Shown piece by piece: positions 1-7,394 of a stretch of 15,354 nt of DNA (position 1 is its first letter; each line of letters starts with the position of its first letter). A program made the position numbers and the translations under genes. Source of the stretch: Verrucomicrobiota bacterium (GTDB taxonomy: Bacteria; Verrucomicrobiota; Verrucomicrobiia; Limisphaerales; CAZBKV01); NCBI GenBank assembly GCA_021160185.1, contig JAGHDA010000277.1, positions 1 through 15,354 of the forward strand. Direction: 5' to 3'. Under the pieces are notes generated by a model that did no database searches, had not been told where the DNA came from, and saw only the letters and a list, made by a program, of their open reading frames with translations.

Positions 1-148
1 CGAAACCGAGGAGGGCGAGGTGATGGGGCTCAGGCATAAAGAGTTTCCCGTCTTCGGCGTGCAGTTCCACCCGGAAAGCATCCTCAGCGAACACGGCCAC
101 GCCTTGCTTCGGCGGTTTCTGGAGCTGCCTGCGCCTGCGCCGGCTTAG
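1..148 (+). CDS. trpG: Glutamine amidotransferase, anthranilate synthase component II / PabA type (3' end only)
   Basis: This is the last 48 codons of a class I glutamine amidotransferase, cut by the left edge and read from base 2. The motif GVQFHPESI, followed by SEHG, holds the His and Glu of the Cys-His-Glu triad that releases ammonia from glutamine. The upstream segment MGLRHKEFPVFGVQFHPES is typical of TrpG/PabA, which pairs with TrpE or PabB to make anthranilate or aminodeoxychorismate in the cytoplasm. The C-terminus ends in a short Pro/Ala tail just after the usual family end. The nucleophile-elbow Cys lies outside the window. The gene converges on the cardiolipin synthase gene, with a 96-bp gap that shows no clear terminator. 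Many bacteria use one protein for both pathways, so the trpG versus pabA choice is open. Confidence 0.85.
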   Translation, partial: ETEEGEVMGLRHKEFPVFGVQFHPESILSEHGHALLRRFLELPAPAPA

Positions 149-244
149 CGGCTTGCGCTTTCCTACAAACTTCCGGCGATCCCGATGATGGACCCGCCCG
201 CCGCGCGCGCAGCGGAGAAACGGAGGACGCCTTCGGCCTGGGCG

Positions 245-1699
245 TCAAAGGAACGGCGCGGCCAGACGCGCCAGCCCGTCCCGGAGACGAATCGGCAGCG
301 GCCTGGCATCGACCTCTTCCAGCGTAACGGGGCGGGCGCGCCGCCAGCGCGCGTCGAACCAGCGGCCCATCTCGCGGGCTAATGAGCGATCGTAGCATTC
401 GAGGTTGAACTCGAAGTTGAGCCGGAGACTTCGGGGGTCGAGATTGGCCGAGCCGATCAGGGTCCAGAATCCGTCCGCCAGGAGGAGCTTGGAGTGGTCA
501 AAGGGCGGCGGGGAGAGGCGGATTTCACAGCCCCACTTAAGGAGCTGCCACCACATTGCCTCCGAGGCCCAGTGAATGAAGGGCAGATTGTTCGCTGCGG
601 GCAGGAGAATCTGCACCCGCGCGCCGCGAAGCGCCGCCGTGTTGAGGGCGGAGATCAGGTCGCGTTCGGGAAGGAAATAAGGCGTGGCCACTGCCAATCG
701 TTCGCGGACGGAGCTGACGGCGGCATGGATCGTGAGGGCCAGCCGGTCGAGGTCCTCGTCCGGACCGTCCGGGATGCCGCGGCCGACCGCTTCGCCTTGC
801 GGCGAGAGCGGTGGAAACCACTCAGGGCCCTCCAGAACTTCGCCGGCGCAGAAGAGCCAGTCCTCGGCGAACACTTCCTGGAGCTGCCTCACCAGGGGGC
901 CTTGCACTTCAAACATCAAGTCCCGGATGCCGCGGCGCGGGCGCAGGGCCAGGCGGTTGCCGTGCCGGATGTTCATCCCGCCTGTGAAGCCGAGGCGTCC
1001 GTCGACGACCAGGATTTTACGGTGGTTGCGGAGATTGAGCGCGGCGAGCCGGAGAAACAGCGGCCGGGGATGGAACCGCGCCGTGGGCGCGCCAAGCCGG
1101 CGGAGCTGCCCCAGGATGCTGGGCCAGGAGTAGCGCGCTCCGGCGTCGTCCAAGATGACGCGGACCTGCACGCCGCGGCGGCAGGCTTCTCCCAAGGCGC
1201 GGGCGAATTGCCGACCCGTGGGGTCGTTGTCGAAAATATAGGTGGAAAAGCTGATCGTCCGCTCCGCGCGTGCGATCGCCTCCAGCATCCGCGGGTAAGC
1301 CTCGTCGCCGTTGACCAAGGGACGGATGCGGTTTCCTCCCGAAAGGGGGAATGGCGCGATCTTGTCGGTCGCGCGGGCCAGGCCGCGCAAGTGAGCCGGC
1401 AAATCCGGAGGGAGGGGGTCGCGAAGCGGTTTTGTCGCTTTCCTGCGCCGGGAGTGGGCGGCGGCTCGGACGCGCTTGCTTCGGATCGCCGAGGCCCGCC
1501 GATGGATGCGGTTGATTCCGAACAACCAGTAGAGCAGGGGACCAAAAGCGGGCGAGAGCCAGATGAAGAGAACCCACAGAGCGGCGGCGCGGCTGTCGCG
1601 TTTGTGGAGGGCGGCGTGGAGGGAAGCGGCCAGAGCAAGCCCCATAAGGCCCAAAGCCGCAAGGTGAGGGAGGCCGAAGCTGTGGAACACCGCGGCCAT
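245..1699 (-). CDS. cls: Cardiolipin synthase, phospholipase D superfamily
   Basis: A 484-residue membrane-anchored enzyme that most likely joins phosphatidyl groups to make cardiolipin at the inner membrane. Two hydrophobic segments at about residues 8-30 and 38-60, the latter containing WVLFIWLSPAFGPLLYWLFG, form the PLDc_N anchor seen in Cls proteins. Two HxKxxxxD catalytic motifs follow: H226/K228/D233 in NHRKILVVDG and H402/K404/D409 in DHSKLLLADG. Each is followed by a GGMN or GSAN turn, as usual for the family. The length matches bacterial Cls (about 480). The region between residues 66 and 100 is very Arg/Lys-rich, as expected for the cytoplasmic side. It is the last gene of the minus-strand run, 119 bp after dciA. 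No Shine-Dalgarno is obvious before the ATG. The family is secure; the exact phospholipid substrate is inferred. Confidence 0.9.
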   Translation of the reverse strand: MAAVFHSFGLPHLAALGLMGLALAASLHAALHKRDSRAAALWVLFIWLSPAFGPLLYWLFGINRIHRRASAIRSKRVRAAAHSRRRKATKPLRDPLPPDLPAHLRGLARATDKIAPFPLSGGNRIRPLVNGDEAYPRMLEAIARAERTISFSTYIFDNDPTGRQFARALGEACRRGVQVRVILDDAGARYSWPSILGQLRRLGAPTARFHPRPLFLRLAALNLRNHRKILVVDGRLGFTGGMNIRHGNRLALRPRRGIRDLMFEVQGPLVRQLQEVFAEDWLFCAGEVLEGPEWFPPLSPQGEAVGRGIPDGPDEDLDRLALTIHAAVSSVRERLAVATPYFLPERDLISALNTAALRGARVQILLPAANNLPFIHWASEAMWWQLLKWGCEIRLSPPPFDHSKLLLADGFWTLIGSANLDPRSLRLNFEFNLECYDRSLAREMGRWFDARWRRARPVTLEEVDARPLPIRLRDGLARLAAPFL

Positions 1700-1771
1700 G
1701 GGATCAACGCCGGGCGCGGGTTGTTCCCGAACGGACGCCGCCCGATCTCACTCGGTCCGGCTCGGCGGGGA

Positions 1772-1804
1772 GCGCCGCTCGTTGCGGGCTGGAAAAAGCG
1801 GCGC
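1772..1804. repeat. 8-bp inverted repeat between cls and dciA
   Basis: GCGCCGCT at 1772-1779 and AGCGGCGC at 1797-1804 are perfect inverted copies separated by 17 bases. They lie in the 119-bp spacer between the dciA stop codon and the cls start. No T-run follows on either strand, so it is not a standard intrinsic terminator. It could fold in the dciA-cls transcript. In DNA this GC-rich such a repeat can also arise by chance. Confidence 0.3.
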
Positions 1805-1818
1805 ACACGGGGAGGCTT

Positions 1819-2226
1819 TCAGCCCAGGCGGAAGACGATTCGTTGGACTAGCTCCCGCCCGAGGGCGTCCTGGAGCCGCTCCAGCATCTCCCGACGGCGG
1901 TAACGGACCAGCTCGGCGAGCCAGGGGCTGCTGTCCACATGGACGAAGAGCGTGCCGTTGCGGAGCCCTGCGGGCCGGGCGTGGGCGGCGACGACGGGGT
2001 CGACGAGGCGGTTCCAGAGCGAAAAGACGCGGCTTTCGGCGCGCCGCCTGGGGAGCTGAAGCTTGGCCGTGAGACGCTCCACCAGCTCGCCGACGTGGCG
2101 GGCGGCCGATTCCCTGGCTCGCTCGTCTGAGGAAAAGTCCGCTCCCCGCCACTCGGCGAGCACGGAGGCGCGCGCGTCCCACGCAGGCGCAGCTCGTTTT
2201 CGCTTGGGGAAGCGACGAGGCGTCAT
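1819..2226 (-). CDS. dciA: DciA/DUF721-family protein, predicted replicative helicase loader
   Basis: A 135-residue basic protein. The C-terminal 80 residues match the DUF721/DciA pattern: WNRLVDPVVAAHARP, then GTLFVHVDSSPWLAEL, then RRREMLERLQDALG. DciA is known in several bacteria as the loader of DnaB helicase in lineages lacking DnaC. The N-terminus (TPRRFPKRKR) is strongly basic. An in-frame start further upstream at 2295 would overlap the preceding gene by 60 bp. The ATG at 2226 is chosen because AGGAG sits five bases before it. That AGGAG shares bases with the TAG stop of the nucleoside hydrolase gene, leaving an 8-bp gap, which suggests translational coupling. Family call is good; the role in this organism is inferred from the family. 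Confidence 0.8.
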   Translation of the reverse strand: MTPRRFPKRKRAAPAWDARASVLAEWRGADFSSDERARESAARHVGELVERLTAKLQLPRRRAESRVFSLWNRLVDPVVAAHARPAGLRNGTLFVHVDSSPWLAELVRYRRREMLERLQDALGRELVQRIVFRLG

Positions 2227-2234
2227 GGCTTCTC

Positions 2235-3233
2235 CTATCGCCCGCCGGTCAGCCGATCGACCAGGAGCCGCTTGAAGGCTTCCATATCCTTCCATTTCGT
2301 GGCGGCGCGCACTGGGCGTCCGCCCGAATCGATGAGGGTCATTCCCTTGTCATTGACCTTGACGGGGAGCTTTTCGATTTCCACGAGCTCCTCGCGCATG
2401 CCCAGGTAGACGCCCACCGTGTCGAACAGCGTGCTGGAGCGGGTTTGGAAAGTTTTCTCGGTCTCCGGCCGGGATCCGAGCCAGACGCGGTAGTTCTCCA
2501 TGATGGCGCGCGCGATGGGATCCTTGGATTTGAGCATCCGCTGATAAAGCGGTCCGCTCAGGTTGACCAGGCCGCAGGTGTCCAGCGGTGTAATCGTCAC
2601 GGACCAGGGGGCTTGGAGGACTTTTCGGAAGGCGTTCACGTCGGCGCGCACGTTGTATTCGGGGGCCGGCTTGGCGCTGCCGCCGTAGCCGAGCCGGAGG
2701 CTCCCGTGCATCCCTACGAAGCGGGCGTTCCGGGCAATGCGGGGCTCCCGGCGCAAGGCCTCGCGGATGTTGGGAACCGGGCCCACGCAGATCAGCGTGA
2801 CCGGCTCGGGCGAGCGCATAATGGTGTCGATGATGGCCTGGACGCCGTCGGGATAGATCTTTCCGGGGTAGCGGTTCAGGTCGTAGTCCCCGAGCCACGC
2901 CGCCTGGCGGCCGGAGCCGGAAGCATTGGCGTCGAGCCCGATCCCGATTGGGATGTTGGTTCGCCCGGCGCGCTCCAGAAGCTTGGCCAGCAAGCGGGCG
3001 CGGTAGAGGTTTTTGCCCTGGTCGCCCACTGCCAGGCGCAGGTCGAACTCGGGCGATTTGAGCAGAAACCCCAGCGCCCAGGTGTCGTCGATGTCGTCGC
3101 CGATGTCCGTGTCGAAGATCACCGGGATTCGGGGACAAGCCTCGGCCGCCGCGGCCGCGGCGCGCGGGACTCCGGCGACTCCGAGCGCCGCCGCCAAAGA
3201 GGCGGCCGCAAAGAATTGATGCGTTCGTTTCAT
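2235..3233 (-). CDS. Exported nucleoside hydrolase (inosine-uridine hydrolase family)
   Basis: A 332-residue protein of the calcium-dependent nucleoside hydrolase family, which splits ribonucleosides into base and ribose. Residues 1-30 form a signal peptide: MKRTHQ, a hydrophobic Ala-rich stretch, then several Ala residues, so it should act in the periplasm or outside. The N-terminal metal motif is clear as DTDIGDDIDD at residues 41-50. The middle contains EYNVRADVNAF, resembling the family's E/N...D substrate loop, and LFDTVGVYL near the C-terminus, resembling the HDP-containing metal loop. The usual His there is Phe, so substrate preference may differ from classical IUNH. The ATG at 3233 was chosen over an upstream in-frame start at 3290 because it begins the signal peptide and because a promoter ends ten bases before it. 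It is followed immediately by dciA. Confidence 0.85.
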   Translation of the reverse strand: MKRTHQFFAAASLAAALGVAGVPRAAAAAAEACPRIPVIFDTDIGDDIDDTWALGFLLKSPEFDLRLAVGDQGKNLYRARLLAKLLERAGRTNIPIGIGLDANASGSGRQAAWLGDYDLNRYPGKIYPDGVQAIIDTIMRSPEPVTLICVGPVPNIREALRREPRIARNARFVGMHGSLRLGYGGSAKPAPEYNVRADVNAFRKVLQAPWSVTITPLDTCGLVNLSGPLYQRMLKSKDPIARAIMENYRVWLGSRPETEKTFQTRSSTLFDTVGVYLGMREELVEIEKLPVKVNDKGMTLIDSGGRPVRAATKWKDMEAFKRLLVDRLTGGR

Positions 3234-3243
3234 GGCTGTGAGA

Positions 3244-3272
3244 ATTGTCCGCGGGCCCGCCTTTTGAGGCAA
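3244..3272 (-). promoter_or_regulatory. Candidate sigma70-like promoter of the nucleoside hydrolase gene, near-leaderless
   Basis: Read on the minus strand, TTGCCT (3267-3272) and GACAAT (3244-3249) are separated by 17 bases. Each matches four of six consensus positions. The predicted start point is near 3237, only about four bases before the ATG at 3233, and no Shine-Dalgarno is visible. It lies just downstream of the terminator for the preceding gene, which makes an independent promoter sensible. Sequence match only. Confidence 0.4.
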
Positions 3273-3275
3273 ACG

Positions 3276-3298
3276 AAAAACGCGGGACACCGCCCGCG
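3276..3298 (-). terminator. Intrinsic terminator after the parvulin-type isomerase gene
   Basis: On the minus strand, CGCGGG and CCCGCG form a six-bp all-GC stem around a six-base loop, followed directly by TTTTT. It lies 27 bp past the stop codon of the isomerase gene and before the nucleoside hydrolase promoter. It probably separates the serA-isomerase transcript from the genes that follow. Confidence 0.65.
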
Positions 3299-3325
3299 CG
3301 CTTTCCGGATGGGAGCCCCAGTGGC

Positions 3326-4456
3326 TTATTGCCCCTCCTCTTGCCGGAGGAGGATCTTGACCGCGTACTCCTTCTTGAGCTGCGCCAGGTAGTCGGGCAA
3401 TTGGCGAGTGACTTTCTGGGTCAGCAACAACTCCTTGATTTGCGGGGCGGCGTCCTCAATCGGGGCTTTTTCAGCCGGATGCCGCTCGACTACACGCGCC
3501 AGATAATAGCCGATCGGGGTGACGATTACGTCGCTCCACACGCTCAGCGGGAGAGTGAAGAGAGCTTGTTTCAACTCCGGCGACATCGAGGTGGTTTCCG
3601 CGGCTGTGTACTCTCCGCCCGTTTTGGTTACGTCCGGATCTTCGGAGTATTTCAGGGCGATCTCTTTGAAGTCCTTGCCTGCGCGGAGTTGCTCGAGAAC
3701 CTCCTTGGCCAGCTTCAACTTGCGCTGCCGCTCGGTTTCGGGAAACGGCCGCTGAGTCAAGCGATCCGCGGTGTAGAAAACCAGCATCTGGGCGCGGACC
3801 CAGGCGGGTTTTTGCAGGCGGGCCAGATTGGCTTTCTTGATGCGGTCGATTTGCTCCCGGAGCTGCTGGGCTTTGAGCGGGTCCTGAACGGGGTTGGCCT
3901 TGGCCAGTTCTTTCTCAAGCTGTTCCGTCTGGAGGTCCACGCCGTTGGTGTAGAAGCGCCGGATTTCGGCGTCGCTGACGGAGAGCTTGGACTTGATCTC
4001 GCGGTTGATGACTTGTTCGACGACGGCCTGCTCGAACGCCCGTTTCTCGAACTCCTCGGGCGTCATCCCGAGAGAAATCAACTGGCGACGGTAGGAAGCT
4101 TCCGAGGGCGATCTTTTCTTGGCTTCCTGGATGAATTTGTCCGCGTTTTTCCTGGCGATCTTCCGATCCTCGGGCGTGGCGCGCTGGAGGAGGATGGCGG
4201 TAAGAATCATCCGGTCCAGGAGCCGCTTCCGGATCCGCGGCTCCTCTCGGGGGGGGACCGTCACGCCTTGGGAGGCAAGGGTGGCTTTGTAGGCGGTGAC
4301 GCGGTCGTCCAGTTCGCGTTGGCGGATTTCGAAGCCGCGGCCTTTGACGATGACCGGGTTGGGAAACAGTTCCGCCAAGGCGTCGGCGGGCTTTTCCGCC
4401 GCGCGGCCAAGCCAGACGGCGGCGCCACAAAGGGCGAGAACGATGCGCAGATTCAT
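3326..4456 (-). CDS. SurA-like periplasmic peptidyl-prolyl isomerase (parvulin/PpiC type)
   Basis: A 376-residue protein with a short signal peptide (MNLRIVLALCGAAVWLGRAA), an N-terminal SurA-like helical region at about 30-170, and a parvulin domain at about 218-326. The parvulin signature is visible as LRAGKDFKEIALKYSEDPD, TGGEY and the closing segment VTPIGYYLARVVER. A charged, Gln-rich helix (about 175-215, possibly coiled-coil) separates the chaperone and catalytic parts. The family catalyses cis-trans proline isomerisation and helps outer-membrane proteins fold in the periplasm. The ATG is supported by AGAGGAA a few bases upstream. Only 18 bp separate it from serA, so the two are probably co-transcribed. 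It has one parvulin domain, not two as in E. coli SurA, so I do not assign surA. Confidence 0.85.
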   Translation of the reverse strand: MNLRIVLALCGAAVWLGRAAEKPADALAELFPNPVIVKGRGFEIRQRELDDRVTAYKATLASQGVTVPPREEPRIRKRLLDRMILTAILLQRATPEDRKIARKNADKFIQEAKKRSPSEASYRRQLISLGMTPEEFEKRAFEQAVVEQVINREIKSKLSVSDAEIRRFYTNGVDLQTEQLEKELAKANPVQDPLKAQQLREQIDRIKKANLARLQKPAWVRAQMLVFYTADRLTQRPFPETERQRKLKLAKEVLEQLRAGKDFKEIALKYSEDPDVTKTGGEYTAAETTSMSPELKQALFTLPLSVWSDVIVTPIGYYLARVVERHPAEKAPIEDAAPQIKELLLTQKVTRQLPDYLAQLKKEYAVKILLRQEEGQ

Positions 4457-4474
4457 ATTGATTCCTCTTAAGAT

Positions 4475-6100
4475 TTACGGGAGCCGCACCACGCGCACCT
4501 TGCTGATATCGGGATCCTCGGAGAGTTCCCGGATCGCTTCTTCCGGAGGCGGGTTGTCCAGATTCAGCACGGTCAAGGCGTTGCCTCCGGCCCGGTCCCG
4601 ATGGAGGCTCATCGAGGCGATGTTGACTTTGTGCCGGCCGAGGATGCCGCCGATGTGTCCCACCATGCCGGGACGGTCCGTGTTGCGGAGGAGCATGAGC
4701 GTGCCTTCGGGGACGATTTCAACCGGCATGTCGCCCAGCCGCACGATGCGGGGCAACTGGCGCGCGCCGAAGAGCGTGCCGGCGATGGTGGCCCGGCGGT
4801 CTCCTGCTTCGGCCTTTACGTGGATCCACTCGTGGAAATCGATTTCTTCGCTGGAGCGCACCTCGTCGACCAGGAGGCCGAGACTTTCCGCGAGGGCGCG
4901 GACGTTGACAAAATTGGCGTCCATGCCGCCGGCTGTTTGCAGGAAGCCTTTGAGGACGGCGCGGGTGATGGCGTCCTGGGGCAGCTCTGCGGACGCGCCG
5001 CCGTAGGTGATGGCGAGCCTTTCGGTGCGCTTGGGCGCCAGTTGGGCCAAGGTGACGCCCAACGTCTCGCCGAGCTTGAGGTAAGGCCCGAGGCGCTCGC
5101 GCGTTTTCGCGTCGAGGCTGGGCAGGTTGACCGCGTTTCGGATCACGCCGGAAAGGAGGTAATCGGCGAGATTCTGCGCGATCTCGATGCCCACGCTTTC
5201 CATCGCCTCCGCCGTGCTGGCGCCGAGATGGGGCGTCATGACGATTTCGGGCGCGCTTCGCAAGGGCGAGTCCGGCGGCGGCGGTTCGGTCTGGTACACG
5301 TCGAGGGCCGCTCCGGCCACATGGCCTGAACGGATCGCTTTGAGAAGATCCTCCTCCACGATGATGCCGCCTCGGGCGCAGTTGATCAGGCGCACTCCAG
5401 GCTTCATTTTCGCCATCGCTTCGGCGTTGATCATGCCGATCGTTTCTTCGCTCTTGGGCAGATGAACGGTGATGAAGTCAGCCTGGCGGTAAAGTTCCTC
5501 CACGTTTTCCACCAGATCGATCTGGAGGGCCTTGGCTCGGGCCAGGGTGAGGTAGGGGTCGTATCCCAAAACGCGCATTTCAAAAGCCTGAGCCCGTTTC
5601 GCCACTTCGCTTCCGATTCGCCCCACCCCGAGGATCCCGAGGGTTTTTCCTTTCAACTCGGCGCCTTGAAATTGTTTTCGGTTCCATTTCCCGGCCTTCA
5701 TCGAAGCGTGCGCCATGGGAATCTTTCGCGCCAACGCCAGCATCATGCCCATGGTGAGCTCGGCGGTGGAGACGGTGTTGCCTCCCGGGGTGTTCATGAC
5801 CACGATCCCGCGGCGCGTGGCCGCCTCCACGTCGATATTGTCTACGCCCACGCCCGCGCGGCCGATGGCTCTCAACTTCGGGGCGGCTTCGATCATTCGG
5901 CTGGTGACCTTGGTTTGCGAGCGGACGATAATAGCCGAGAGGTCCGCCATGAGGGGGAGCATCTGAGATTCAGAAAGGCGCTCTTCCTGAACGATGACTT
6001 CGAATTGGGGATGCCGCTTGAGAGCCTCCACGCCTTTGGGGGAGACGCGGTCGCACACAAGAATTTTAAATCGCTCGTCAGTTTTTGCCGGCGCGTTCAT
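4475..6100 (-). CDS. serA: D-3-phosphoglycerate dehydrogenase, long ACT-containing type
   Basis: A 541-residue enzyme that oxidises 3-phosphoglycerate with NAD+ in the first step of serine synthesis. Visible parts are an N-terminal substrate domain containing GRAGVGVDNID; a Rossmann NAD site GVGRIG at about 159-163; catalytic Arg243 (NCARGG), Glu272 (YQTEPP) and His291 (TPHLGAST); an intervening ASB-like domain at about 320-460; and a C-terminal ACT domain from about 466 (LMLLRNTDRPGMVGHIGGIL), typically the serine-sensing site. The length fits the Bacillus/plant-like long form, not the 410-residue E. coli form. The ATG at 6100 is chosen over an in-frame TTG at 6142, since that TTG falls inside the -35 box. 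No Shine-Dalgarno is seen; a promoter lies immediately upstream. Confidence 0.95.
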   Translation of the reverse strand: MNAPAKTDERFKILVCDRVSPKGVEALKRHPQFEVIVQEERLSESQMLPLMADLSAIIVRSQTKVTSRMIEAAPKLRAIGRAGVGVDNIDVEAATRRGIVVMNTPGGNTVSTAELTMGMMLALARKIPMAHASMKAGKWNRKQFQGAELKGKTLGILGVGRIGSEVAKRAQAFEMRVLGYDPYLTLARAKALQIDLVENVEELYRQADFITVHLPKSEETIGMINAEAMAKMKPGVRLINCARGGIIVEEDLLKAIRSGHVAGAALDVYQTEPPPPDSPLRSAPEIVMTPHLGASTAEAMESVGIEIAQNLADYLLSGVIRNAVNLPSLDAKTRERLGPYLKLGETLGVTLAQLAPKRTERLAITYGGASAELPQDAITRAVLKGFLQTAGGMDANFVNVRALAESLGLLVDEVRSSEEIDFHEWIHVKAEAGDRRATIAGTLFGARQLPRIVRLGDMPVEIVPEGTLMLLRNTDRPGMVGHIGGILGRHKVNIASMSLHRDRAGGNALTVLNLDNPPPEEAIRELSEDPDISKVRVVRLP

Positions 6101-6113
6101 AGTCGCAGGGCGG

Positions 6114-6142
6114 AGGGTATCGAAGGCTCCCAGCCCGGTCAA
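6114..6142 (-). promoter_or_regulatory. Predicted serA promoter, very short leader
   Basis: On the minus strand, TTGACC (6137-6142) and TACCCT (6114-6119) are separated by 17 bases. The -35 matches five of six consensus bases; the -10 keeps the T-A...T positions. The expected start point is near 6107, giving a leader of about seven bases before the ATG at 6100. That is too short for a normal ribosome binding site, and none is seen. Confidence 0.5.
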
Positions 6143-6189
6143 ACCCGATTCCCACCGGAGAACCGCGCGCCGCCGAGGCGCGTTTCACC

Positions 6190-6218
6190 TTGGAAGAAGG
6201 CTTCGGGGCGGGTAGAAG
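6190..6218 (+). promoter_or_regulatory. Candidate promoter of the symporter gene, leaderless start possible
   Basis: TTGGAA (6190-6195) and TAGAAG (6213-6218) are 17 bases apart, each matching four of six consensus positions. The predicted start point at about 6225 coincides with the GTG at 6226. It is back-to-back with the serA promoter in the same 125-bp divergent spacer. Sequence match only. Confidence 0.35.
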
Positions 6219-6225
6219 CTCCGTG

Positions 6226-7263
6226 GTGAAACGTGTCCTGCAACTGGCGACGAACCTGTTTCCGGTTTGGGTTCTGATTGCGGCGGCGCTGGCCCTGGTT
6301 CGGCCGGCGTGGTTCACTTGGTTTGATCGGCCTAAAATCGTCTGGGGCTTGGGGGTTATCATGCTGGGCATGGGCGTCACCTTGACGGTCGACGACTTTC
6401 GCAGGGCGCTTCGCATGCCCAAACCCGTCGCCGCGGGCGTGGCGGCGCAATTCCTCATCATGCCCTTTGTGGGCTGGGCCGTGGCGCGCGCCATGGGGCT
6501 GCCTCGGGAGTTTGCCTTGGGATTGATCCTGGTGGCCTGTTGCCCCGGGGGCACGGCGTCCAATGTGGTGACCTTTCTCGCCCGCGCCCACTTGCCTCTT
6601 TCGGTCCTGATGACCATGTGTTCGACCATCCTGGCTGTGGTGATGACGCCGTACCTGACCAAGCTTTACGCAAGCGCCTATGTGGCCGTGGACGCCCCGG
6701 CCCTGGTTTGGACGACGGCCAAAGTGGTCCTCCTGCCGGTGGCGGCGGGCGTGGCCCTTCATCACTTGGCTCCGAAGCTTGTCGGCGCGGTGGAAGACCT
6801 TGCTCCCTTGGTCTCGGTGGTCACGATCGCCCTTATTTGCGGGAGCATTATCGGAAGCAACGTTGCCGCCATCCGGGCGCACGGCCGCTCGCTGGTTGTC
6901 TCGGTGGCCCTTGTCCACGGACTGGCATTTTTCCTCGGGTACTGGTTTGCGAAGCTTTTCGGATTCGAAAAGATCGTGCGCCGGACGGTGTCTATTGAGG
7001 TGGGCATGCAGAATTCGGGACTGGGAACGGTTCTGGCCAAGACGCATTTTGCCAACCCTCTCACCGGCGTTTGCCTTCCGGCTGTTCCTTGCGCTATTTC
7101 GGCCACGTTCCACTCGATCATTGGCAGCTTTCTAGCGGGGTTCTGGCGGTTGCGCCCGGTTCCTCTTTCCGAGCCCACGCCGGGTTCCCTCGACCGCGCC
7201 GCTCCGCAAGAACCCGCCTCAGAGCCGGGATCCGCGGCGGATTCGGATTCGCCGCCCGTCTGA
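6226..7263 (+). CDS. Bile acid:sodium symporter family (SBF/BASS) membrane transporter
   Basis: A protein of about 345 residues with roughly nine to ten hydrophobic segments, placed in the inner membrane. Family hallmarks are MLGMGVTLTVDDF after the second segment, CCPGGTASNVVTFLARA near residue 105-120, and EVGMQNSGLGTVLA about two thirds along. The last two correspond to the crossing-helix Na+/substrate motifs of SBF proteins (the E-x-x-x-Q-N signature). Bacterial homologues move organic acids, pyruvate or pantothenate precursors as well as bile acids, so the substrate is unknown. A 40-residue C-terminal tail rich in Pro, Ser, Glu and Ala is longer than usual. The start is uncertain: GTG at 6226 or 6223, or TTG at 6190. 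I prefer 6226 because the protein then starts directly before the first hydrophobic segment and a promoter ends just upstream. Confidence 0.85.
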   Translation: MKRVLQLATNLFPVWVLIAAALALVRPAWFTWFDRPKIVWGLGVIMLGMGVTLTVDDFRRALRMPKPVAAGVAAQFLIMPFVGWAVARAMGLPREFALGLILVACCPGGTASNVVTFLARAHLPLSVLMTMCSTILAVVMTPYLTKLYASAYVAVDAPALVWTTAKVVLLPVAAGVALHHLAPKLVGAVEDLAPLVSVVTIALICGSIIGSNVAAIRAHGRSLVVSVALVHGLAFFLGYWFAKLFGFEKIVRRTVSIEVGMQNSGLGTVLAKTHFANPLTGVCLPAVPCAISATFHSIIGSFLAGFWRLRPVPLSEPTPGSLDRAAPQEPASEPGSAADSDSPPV

Positions 7264-7303
7264 GCCGGCGCCGCTTGCCGGAGATCGCTCTGAATCAACC
7301 CCC

Positions 7304-7331
7304 TTGTCCGCGGGCCGGGCGGTGGTAAAAC
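7304..7331 (+). promoter_or_regulatory. Weak candidate promoter for the C_GCAxxG_C_C protein gene
   Basis: TTGTCC (7304-7309) and TAAAAC (7326-7331) are 16 bases apart, each matching four of six consensus positions. They would give a leader of about 57 bases that includes the strong AGGAAAGGGGA ribosome binding site before the ATG at 7395. The gene may instead be read through from the symporter gene, 131 bp upstream. Confidence 0.3.
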
Positions 7332-7394
7332 AGAAGGGGAACGGCGCGAGGCGGACGGATCGCCTTTCGTTGCTTCCAGGAAAGGGGAACTGTC

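Noticed and set aside
494..1903. A 469-codon open frame on the plus strand opposite cls
   Set aside because: It lies over a gene with two HKD motifs, has no recognisable domain and extends across the dciA-cls spacer into dciA; a GC-driven shadow.
2227..2295. A longer N-terminus for dciA starting at 2295
   Set aside because: It would overlap the nucleoside hydrolase gene by 60 bp, while a good AGGAG precedes the ATG at 2226.
7265..7281. CCGGC/GCCGG hairpin right after the symporter stop codon as a terminator
   Set aside because: The stem is only five bp and no T-run follows on the plus strand.
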